From Ignavibacteriales bacterium (GTDB lineage: Bacteria > Bacteroidota > Ignavibacteria > Ignavibacteriales > Ignavibacteriaceae), in NCBI GenBank assembly GCA_003142915.1, contig PLNZ01000301.1, positions 1 through 12,725 of the forward strand: a stretch of 12,725 nucleotides of DNA, read 5' to 3'. The notes beneath the pieces were generated by a model, which saw only the letters and a list, made by a program, of their open reading frames with translations, had not been told where the DNA came from and searched no databases. Within the stretch, counting starts at the first letter, position 1. Each line of letters starts with the position of its first letter. The position numbers and the translations under genes were made by a program. Positions 7,824 to 12,725 of this stretch are shown here, in pieces.

Positions 7824-9488
7824 CTATTTAACAGTTGACCAATTCCGGCAGTTGTGAAATACTCCAAGCGGGCTTGCGTTTAAATTTTGAATTCTTGTAT
7901 TGTATGCTATCAACTTATCATCCCAAAATAAAAATGTGACCGGGTTATCCTTGTAAATAACCTCCTGCAATTTTTTGTATAGAACATTTTTCTCATCACC
8001 GTTTTGGGAAACCTCAATTTTTTCCAGCAGTTCATCCATAGTTTTATTTTGATAACTTGCAACATTTAGAGGCGCATCTGATAGCTTTGAATACCAGAAG
8101 GACTTTAAATCAAGAGGAATTGACACCGTCCAGCCGGCAACCCAGGCATCCAATTCTCTGTTAAACATTTTTTGAAAGAAAACTTCAGGCTCCAGTTTTT
8201 CAATTTTTACTTTAATACCGATAGCTTGCAGATTATTTTGAATTAAGGTTGCAGTAAAATCACGTCTTGGATTACCACCCGGGATACAAAGCGTAAAAGA
8301 AAATTCCTCACCGTTTTTTTTGAGAGTTCCATTCCTATCGGTGTCTTTCCACCCGGCTTTTGTCAAAAGCTTTTTAGATGAATCCGGGGAATAAATCAGA
8401 GGGTGCAAATCATAGTTAAATGCGTCTTTAAATATAGAGGACACCGGTCCATCGGCAGCTTCACCATGATTGTTCAGGAATTGTTTTATTATTTCATCCC
8501 TGTCTATCGAGAAGGTTAATGCTTTACGAATTTCATAATTCCCGAAGAGTTTATTAGGAACAATATGTTTTGTCTTTTTATAAACTTCCGGGTCAATATT
8601 ATTCCAGCCCGCATAATCATACTCACGTTCTTTTATTGCAACGATATTAAGATTATTAATTTTTGAAAGAGCGGTATAGTCATCGGCTTTTATATCCTGC
8701 ATGAGGTCAATTTCGCCTTTTTTCAATTGGGTAAGTTCTGAATTGTAGTCCGGAACTATTTTAAATATTAACTCTGAAACCTTTCCATTTTTATATAAAA
8801 ATGATTTTTTATCAGCCTTCAGAATTATTGACTGGTTTTTATTCCATTGAGAAAGTGTAAAAGCGCCGTCGGTTACCGGCTTTAATTCCTTTTCAGCGGT
8901 AACTAAATCTTTGCGATTAATATTTTTAAAAACGTGTTCCGGAATAATAGGGAAATCAATATCATAGAAAGAAGGAGCACGATTCTTCTTGAAATTTATT
9001 ACAATAACAAAGGGGTTCTTAACTATAAATGTCTTTTTCAAATCTATGTGCATAGCAGAGTCAATGTAAAAGTTCTTAAATGTACCGTAAAGCTTGCTTT
9101 GCACAAGCGGATCGGAATAAGTATCAAAAGAAAAAACAACATCATTTGCAGTAAACTGTTGTCCGTCGGACCATTTTACATCATCCCGCAAATTAAGTGT
9201 TATTGATGAAGAATCACTGCTCCATTCCCAGCTTTTTGCAAGCATAGGAGATGTTTCCATATCGCCTTTTTTATCATCCCAATCATGCTGTACCAGACTG
9301 GCATATAGAAGTTCGGAGATATTGCCTTCGTTATCGCTAAATGCGAAAAGAGGATTTAGTGATTCTAAGTCGGAATTGATTGCAGATATAATACGTCCTG
9401 ATTTTTCTGAAGATTTATTTTGGCATCCGCTGATGAATAATAAAATTATTATTAATGGAAGAGTTGAGATAATATGCCTGATTTTCAT
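7824..9488 (-). CDS. Extracytoplasmic solute-binding lipoprotein, family 5 (peptide/nickel type)
   Basis: This 554-aa protein captures the substrate for the importer. The N-terminus MKIRHIISTLPLIIILLFISGC is a lipoprotein signal with Cys22 as the likely lipidated residue (lipobox ISGC), so it is probably membrane-tethered. The mature part has SBP family 5 features: IISAINSDLESLNPLFAF near the start, WEWSSDSSSITLNLRDDVKW, SDGQQFTANDVVFSFD, and KALTFSIDRDEII in the middle. Length matches OppA/DppA-type proteins. It is the first gene of the leftward operon, followed by both permeases, the kinase and the activator, so ligand capture is genetically tied to the signalling proteins. No strong Shine-Dalgarno precedes the ATG. 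The ligand is unknown; peptide is the commonest for the family, and nickel or sugar-oligomer binders also occur. Confidence 0.92.
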   Translation of the reverse strand: MKIRHIISTLPLIIILLFISGCQNKSSEKSGRIISAINSDLESLNPLFAFSDNEGNISELLYASLVQHDWDDKKGDMETSPMLAKSWEWSSDSSSITLNLRDDVKWSDGQQFTANDVVFSFDTYSDPLVQSKLYGTFKNFYIDSAMHIDLKKTFIVKNPFVIVINFKKNRAPSFYDIDFPIIPEHVFKNINRKDLVTAEKELKPVTDGAFTLSQWNKNQSIILKADKKSFLYKNGKVSELIFKIVPDYNSELTQLKKGEIDLMQDIKADDYTALSKINNLNIVAIKEREYDYAGWNNIDPEVYKKTKHIVPNKLFGNYEIRKALTFSIDRDEIIKQFLNNHGEAADGPVSSIFKDAFNYDLHPLIYSPDSSKKLLTKAGWKDTDRNGTLKKNGEEFSFTLCIPGGNPRRDFTATLIQNNLQAIGIKVKIEKLEPEVFFQKMFNRELDAWVAGWTVSIPLDLKSFWYSKLSDAPLNVASYQNKTMDELLEKIEVSQNGDEKNVLYKKLQEVIYKDNPVTFLFWDDKLIAYNTRIQNLNASPLGVFHNCRNWSTVK

Positions 9489-9570
9489 TTTACAGCCAAA
9501 ATATTAGTAATAATTTTGCTGTTAATTTATTATTTTGTTTGATAAATACAAATAGACTTGTTAATTCGGA
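9489..9570. promoter_or_regulatory. Divergent promoter region between the two halves of the ABC importer
   Basis: These 82 bp separate the leftward binding-protein/permease operon from the rightward ATPase operon, so both promoters must lie here or just inside the flanking genes. The DNA is almost pure A/T. I found no convincing -35/-10 pair, no TAnnTTTG box and no -24/-12 element on either strand, so no specific promoter is called. Confidence 0.55.
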
Positions 9571-10365
9571 ATGTTAAAAACAGTTATTAAAGAATTATCG
9601 GTAAAAAGGGACAAAGTCCTTTTATCCGGTATAAATTTTGAGCTTAAGAAAAATTGTATCCATACCGTGCTGGGTTTAAATGGTTCGGGAAAGACCACAT
9701 TGATAAAATCTTTAACCGGTCTGCTCAATCCTCAATTCTATTCTGTTGCGGGAAACGTATTTTTCGAAGGTAAAGATATTCTTACGCTTGATAAGAATGA
9801 ACTGCTTTTATTAAGAAGAGATAAGATAAAATACGTATTCCAGGATGCGGTCAATAGCTTTAACCATTTGAAGACTTTTGGGTATTATTTCGACCGGCTT
9901 GCAAAAAATAAAGAAGAAATAAATATTCTTCTTACATATTTTATTTTACCTCAATATTCTGAACTATATAAGTTGTTTCCCTATGAAGTAAGCGGTGGTA
10001 TGGCACAGCGAATTAGTTTTATCTTAGCCCTTTTGGCGCACCCCGAAATAATTATTTTAGATGAGCCGACTTCAGGTATTGATCCGGCAATCTCAAATTT
10101 ATTTCTGCTTAAACTAAAGGAATTTGTAAGTCAGGGGAGTCATTCCATACTGCTTGTGACCCATAATATAAATTTTGCAGAGAAAATTAGTGACGAAATA
10201 GCTTTTTTATCTGACACAAAGCTTAGCGTGTTCTATCCTAAAAAGGAGTTGTTTTCTCCCCTGGAAGTTTCAACAGGTGACAATGCTAATGGAAAACCGG
10301 AGAAAATGGATAATTCTGAATTATTAAGAAAATTTATTGATTCATATAAACAGCTTTCATTATGA
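9571..10365 (+). CDS. ABC importer ATP-binding protein, OppD/DppD type (short form)
   Basis: A 264-aa cytoplasmic ATPase with the complete set of motifs: Walker A GLNGSGKTT (35-43), Q-loop Gln91 in YVFQDAVNSF, signature SGGMAQR (141-147), Walker B IIILDE (160-165) and switch His198 in VTHN. It is nearer 260 than the usual 320-340 residues of OppD/DppD and lacks the C-terminal oligopeptide-transporter tail with the HPYT motif. The tail instead reads DNSELLRKFIDSYKQLSL. Its stop overlaps the next ATG (ATGA at 10362-10365), so the two ATPases are made together, presumably as a heterodimer for the permeases encoded divergently. Upstream is only a weak GGA, with no clear ribosome site. Confidence 0.9.
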   Translation: MLKTVIKELSVKRDKVLLSGINFELKKNCIHTVLGLNGSGKTTLIKSLTGLLNPQFYSVAGNVFFEGKDILTLDKNELLLLRRDKIKYVFQDAVNSFNHLKTFGYYFDRLAKNKEEINILLTYFILPQYSELYKLFPYEVSGGMAQRISFILALLAHPEIIILDEPTSGIDPAISNLFLLKLKEFVSQGSHSILLVTHNINFAEKISDEIAFLSDTKLSVFYPKKELFSPLEVSTGDNANGKPEKMDNSELLRKFIDSYKQLSL

Positions 10366-11174
10366 ACGAATTACTTATTGTTGAAAATATTAATTATAAA
10401 GTAATTAAATCAAACTTTCTAAGTTGGAAGAAATCGGGAAAAGAAATATTAAAAAATATTTCCTTTCGGCTTGAACGGGGAAAAATTCTTGGTATTGCCG
10501 GTGAATCGGGGTGTGGAAAAACAACTTTGGCAAAAATTTTAGCCGGTGTTCTTCCATATTCCGGTGGAAAATTAACTTTTATGCAGTCAGATGAGTGGCA
10601 TAACAAGAAAATAAGCCCTGTGCAAATACTATTTCAAAATAACGGCGAAATATTAAACCCGTTTAGGGAAGTAAACGAAATAATTGAAGAAGCTATAATT
10701 ATTAAGACAAAAAAGAAAAAAAATATTCAAACCGGGAAGAAAAAAATATTGGATTCGGTAAATTTCCCGGAATATTTATGGAACCGCAAAGGATTTGAAT
10801 TAAGCGGCGGGGAACAACAGCGCGCCGCTCTTGCAAGAATTCTTGCAGTTAAACCGGAATTATTGATACTTGATGAACCGTTTTCTGCCCAGGACCCCGG
10901 GTCGCAGTTAAATCTGTTAAACCTATTTAAAGAAATAAATAGGGTTAATGGAATAACAACAATATGTATTGCTCATAACGTGAGTATTTTAAAAAAACTT
11001 TGTGATGAAATTATAATAATGTACAAAGGAGAAATTGTAGAACAAGGAGCGGCTGAAAAAATATTTTCTCAACCCAAACATCCCTATACAAAATTTCTTA
11101 TAAAAGCAGATAGTTTTGAACTTACTTATGAGGAATTAAAATTAGAGTTTGAAGGTTTTAAATCTGCGGGATAG
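10362..11174 (+). CDS. ABC importer ATP-binding protein, OppF/DppF type
   Basis: A 270-aa ATPase and the partner of the preceding ATPase. Motifs: Walker A GESGCGKTT (47-55), Q-loop LFQNN (Gln92), signature LSGGEQQRAALARIL (147-161), Walker B LLILDE (167-172) and switch His205 in IAHN. Near the C-terminus QPKHPYTKFLIKA carries the HPYT motif (240-243) typical of oligo/dipeptide importer ATPases, which supports the peptide-type assignment for the whole transporter. A Lys-rich insert (KTKKKKNIQTGKKK, 115-128) lies between Q-loop and signature. The ATG overlaps the upstream stop, and the ybaK-like gene starts 11 bp after its TAG. Confidence 0.92.
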   Translation: MNELLIVENINYKVIKSNFLSWKKSGKEILKNISFRLERGKILGIAGESGCGKTTLAKILAGVLPYSGGKLTFMQSDEWHNKKISPVQILFQNNGEILNPFREVNEIIEEAIIIKTKKKKNIQTGKKKILDSVNFPEYLWNRKGFELSGGEQQRAALARILAVKPELLILDEPFSAQDPGSQLNLLNLFKEINRVNGITTICIAHNVSILKKLCDEIIIMYKGEIVEQGAAEKIFSQPKHPYTKFLIKADSFELTYEELKLEFEGFKSAG

Positions 11175-11185
11175 ACAAATTTATT

Positions 11186-11653
11186 ATGCCGAAAACAAAT
11201 GCAATAAGAATTCTGGAATCAAAAAATATTCCACATACAGTTCATACTTATAAAGTGGATGAAGATGATTTAAGCGGAACGACAGCAGCTAATAAGATAA
11301 ATGCCAATAAGGAAACAGTATTCAAAACGTTAGTTGCTTCAGGAGATAAAAACGGAATAAATGTTTTTTGTATTCCTGTAACGGAAGAACTGAATTTGAA
11401 AAAAGCTGCTGCAGTAAGTGAAAATAAGAATATTGAAATGGTAAGGGTAAAAGACCTTTTAAATTTAACCGGTTACATACGCGGCGGCTGTTCTCCCATC
11501 GGAATGAGAAAGAACTTCCCGGCTTTTATTGAGGAAACTGCCCGGTTATTTGAAAAAATATATGTAAGCGCAGGTATTAGAGGAATGCAGGTTTGTCTTT
11601 CCCCCTATGACTTGAAGAATGTAATAAATGCGGTTTTTACCGACTTATTATAG
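11186..11653 (+). CDS. ybaK: YbaK/EbsC-family Cys-tRNA(Pro) deacylase
   Basis: A 155-aa cytoplasmic editing enzyme that removes cysteine mistakenly attached to tRNA(Pro) by prolyl-tRNA synthetase. Length and motifs fit the YbaK family: N-terminal MPKTNAIRILESKNIPHTVHTY, the catalytic-lysine segment VFKTLV (Lys47), VTEELNLKKAA, and the glycine-rich pocket RGGCSPIGMRK (99-109). The related free-standing ProX/ProXp-ala deacylases share the fold, but GGCSPIG points to YbaK. It lies 11 bp after the second ATPase gene on the same strand and is probably cotranscribed, although no functional link with the importer is apparent. No clear ribosome site precedes the ATG. Confidence 0.93.
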   Translation: MPKTNAIRILESKNIPHTVHTYKVDEDDLSGTTAANKINANKETVFKTLVASGDKNGINVFCIPVTEELNLKKAAAVSENKNIEMVRVKDLLNLTGYIRGGCSPIGMRKNFPAFIEETARLFEKIYVSAGIRGMQVCLSPYDLKNVINAVFTDLL

Positions 11654-11727
11654 CTAATATTAGTGTTTGAGGCTGTTTTTTAACCAATTTTAATACTATA
11701 TCCAAAGATTTAAAAGTGGTAAAGTTT

Positions 11728-11758
11728 TTTGTCCTTTATCCTTTGAACTTTGTCCTTT
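11728..11758 (+). repeat. Direct repeat TTTGTCCTTT, two copies 21 bp apart
   Basis: TTTGTCCTTT is found at 11728-11737 and 11749-11758, with a related TATCCTTTG between. The repeat lies in the 167-bp gap between ybaK and the DUF4295-like gene, upstream of that gene. It may be an operator or pyrimidine-rich drift. A perfect palindrome CTAATATTAG (11654-11663) directly follows the ybaK stop; otherwise this gap shows no gene and no convincing terminator. Confidence 0.4.
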
Positions 11759-11788
11759 TTAGAGCTTTTATTTAAAAGTTGTAATTCC

Positions 11789-11796
11789 TATATTTG
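11789..11796 (+). promoter_or_regulatory. Possible Bacteroidota-type -7 box (TATATTTG) before the small basic gene
   Basis: TATATTTG matches the TAnnTTTG -7 element of Bacteroidota promoters and would start transcription about 20 nt before the ATG at 11821. No TTG element is seen at the expected upstream distance. An alternative sigma-70-like pair is TTGAAC (11743-11748) and TTTTAT (11766-11771) with a 17-bp spacer. Neither is secure. Confidence 0.25.
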
Positions 11797-11820
11797 CTCA
11801 CTAAAATTTGGAGTATTAAA

Positions 11821-11985
11821 ATGGCTAAACAACAGACATTTGCTGATAAAGCTAAGTTAAAGAAAAGAGATAGCAATGTTACAGTTAAAATGATTAAATC
11901 TGTTAAAACTGAAAAAGGTAGTTTTAAATTTACCGAAAAGTTCGTTAAACTTGATGATATTAATAAAGTGACAGAGCTTAAATAA
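11821..11985 (+). CDS. Small basic protein, DUF4295-like (probable ribosome-associated protein)
   Basis: A 54-aa protein starting MAKQQTFADKAKLKKRDSNV, with 14 Lys and 1 Arg. The ATG at 11821 is chosen because GGAG (11810-11813) sits 7 nt upstream; a longer reading from a TTG at 11794 would run through that ribosome site. The C-terminal half, TVKMIKSVKTEKGSFKFTEK, resembles the small Bacteroidota DUF4295 proteins (…KMVKSPKTGAYxFKEE…), which usually lie near rpmB/rpmG. I recall that this family has been assigned as a ribosomal protein (bL38) from a Flavobacterium ribosome structure; I have not been able to verify that here. Neither rpmB nor rpmG is nearby. Size, charge and the strong ribosome site suit a ribosomal role. 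The family assignment is moderate. Confidence 0.75.
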   Translation: MAKQQTFADKAKLKKRDSNVTVKMIKSVKTEKGSFKFTEKFVKLDDINKVTELK

Positions 11986-11995
11986 TTAGAAAGCG

Positions 11996-12538
11996 CTAAG
12001 CAGCTACCACTTCAATTGCCGGGTGAATATCTCGTTTTAATAATCCTTCAATCGCCATCAGGGTACCTGAGATTGCAGTTGGACAGCTTCCGCATGCACC
12101 CTGGTAATGTATCTTGACTGTGTACCTGTCAATTCCCATTACCTGAAGCCCGCCGCCGTCTCCGGCTAAAGCCGGTCTGACTTTGTTGTCTAAAAGCTCG
12201 TTAATTTTTTTTAACAATTCATCCGTATTTTCGTCGGGCGGTTTAAGTTCATCCTCAGAAGGTATTAAATTCCGGTCGAAAATTTTTAGAAAATTAATAA
12301 ATGGTTTCTGAATCTGTCCCCAATTTGCATCTTTTGACTTTTCTATGGTAATGAATTTATCCATATAAAAAACGGAAACAACACCGGTAATTTCAAAAAT
12401 TCCCTTTGCCAAAGGATCGTTTTTAGATTCTTCAATATTATGAAACTGCCTCGTTTCATATCGTAATAATCTTTCGTTCAATACGAACTTTAATGCGTTG
12501 GGATTTGGCGTCGAATCTACGTTTAAAATAAATAACAT
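11996..12538 (-). CDS. Nfu-type iron-sulfur cluster scaffold/carrier (Nfu_N + NifU C-terminal domain)
   Basis: A 180-aa protein that holds and passes on Fe-S clusters to target enzymes in the cytoplasm. Residues 1-90 form the Nfu N-terminal domain (VDSTPNPNALKFVLN at 7-21, GIFEITGVVSVFYMDKFITI). Residues 105-180 form the NifU-like C-terminal domain, with RPALAGDGGGLQVMGID and the cluster-binding CxxC in GACGSCP (Cys149, Cys152). The two-domain layout matches the Nfu1/Nfu family rather than E. coli NfuA, whose N-terminus is A-type-like. The ATG at 12538 is supported by a GGAG ribosome site about 8 nt upstream. It converges with the small basic gene, the stop codons being 10 bp apart. No isc or suf genes are in view. 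Confidence 0.94.
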   Translation of the reverse strand: MLFILNVDSTPNPNALKFVLNERLLRYETRQFHNIEESKNDPLAKGIFEITGVVSVFYMDKFITIEKSKDANWGQIQKPFINFLKIFDRNLIPSEDELKPPDENTDELLKKINELLDNKVRPALAGDGGGLQVMGIDRYTVKIHYQGACGSCPTAISGTLMAIEGLLKRDIHPAIEVVAA

Positions 12539-12661
12539 CTTATTTCTCCAAATAATATCTTTAAAAATAATTCAATATAAAATTACCTACAAACCAATAG
12601 ACAGTCATTTTTTATTTAAGTGCGTTATAATAACTCACATTACGCAAATGATATTTAAAAT

Positions 12662-12713
12662 AGCCCCGACACATGTCCGCCGCTAGGCGGAAGGAAGGAT
12701 TTATGTCCGGGCT
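12662..12713. terminator. GC-rich nested hairpin; possible bidirectional terminator or dispersed repeat
   Basis: AGCCC (12662-12666) and GGGCT (12709-12713) form an outer stem that extends imperfectly through GACACAT/ATGTC. Inside it, TCCGCC (12676-12681) and GGCGGA (12686-12691) form a perfect 6-bp stem with a GCTA loop. It stands out strongly from the AT-rich surroundings. A short T run follows on the plus strand, and ATTTT follows on the minus strand. It lies between the Nfu gene and whatever begins to the right of the window. Confidence 0.45.
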
Positions 12714-12725
12714 TTCATTATTAAC

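Noticed and set aside
7817..7867. Longer OppB-type protein starting at a TTG at 7867
   Set aside because: It would overlap the upstream gene by 44 bp and add 17 residues unlike the family. The ATG at 7816 gives the normal N-terminus.
8934..9206. Plus-strand 90-codon open frame antisense to the binding-protein gene
   Set aside because: It overlaps conserved SBP family 5 sequence on the minus strand and shows no protein features of its own.
9489..9570. Second sigma-54 promoter (TTTGGCTGTAAAATG on the minus strand, TTTTGCTG on the plus)
   Set aside because: The minus-strand GGC has no GC at the -12 spacing, and the plus-strand TTGCT has no GG ten bases upstream.
11794..11820. Longer small basic protein starting at a TTG at 11794
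   Set aside because: The GGAG ribosome site lies inside this extension, properly spaced for the ATG at 11821.
11973..11997. AGAGCTT/AAGCGCT near-inverted repeat between the convergent genes
   Set aside because: It is seven bases with a mismatch and has no T run on either side. It could aid termination, but the sequence does not support a call.
12498..12686. Plus-strand 62-codon open frame at the right edge
   Set aside because: It begins inside the Nfu gene in antisense, runs through AT-rich leader DNA and ends in the GC-rich hairpin; no ribosome site or recognisable sequence.

Overview
The window is AT-rich (by eye well under 40% GC) and tightly packed. It reads as chromosomal DNA from a member of the Bacteroidota/Chlorobi/Ignavibacteriota group, most likely an Ignavibacteria-type organism. 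This is an inference from codon bias, from a small basic protein resembling the Bacteroidota DUF4295 family, from the Nfu architecture, and from the mix of genes with a Shine-Dalgarno (GGAG) and without one. No rRNA, tRNA, IS element or CRISPR array was seen.

Layout, left to right. (1) Positions 1-332, minus strand: the N-terminal part of a secreted protein with a signal peptide and tandem 16-residue repeats, running off the left edge. (2) Positions 333-596: a regulatory region holding a near-consensus sigma-54 (-24/-12) promoter for that protein, plus phased TATGT half-sites further upstream. (3) Positions 597-9488, minus strand: one compact unit transcribed right to left. It encodes a lipoprotein substrate-binding protein (family 5), an OppB-type permease, an unusually long OppC-type permease, a 1189-aa Ser/Thr kinase with an NTPase and a TPR tail, and a sigma-54 enhancer-binding activator with a degenerate receiver domain. 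Junctions are 7 bp, 0 bp, an ATGA overlap and 3 bp. (4) Positions 9489-9570: a divergent promoter region. (5) Positions 9571-11653, plus strand: the two ABC ATPases that complete the Opp/Dpp-type transporter, then a YbaK-type Cys-tRNA(Pro) deacylase. (6) Positions 11654-12725: a small basic DUF4295-like protein (plus) converging with a two-domain Nfu iron-sulfur scaffold (minus), then a GC-rich hairpin at the right edge.

The most interesting reading combines (1) to (5). A peptide-type ABC importer is co-encoded with a large signalling kinase and a sigma-54 activator, and the first gene after the activator carries a sigma-54 promoter. This suggests a self-contained circuit: ligand uptake or sensing, then kinase/STAND protein, then activator, then sigma-54-dependent expression of a secreted tandem-repeat protein. 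Gene order, junctions, motifs and the promoter are seen directly. The signalling links between them are inference.
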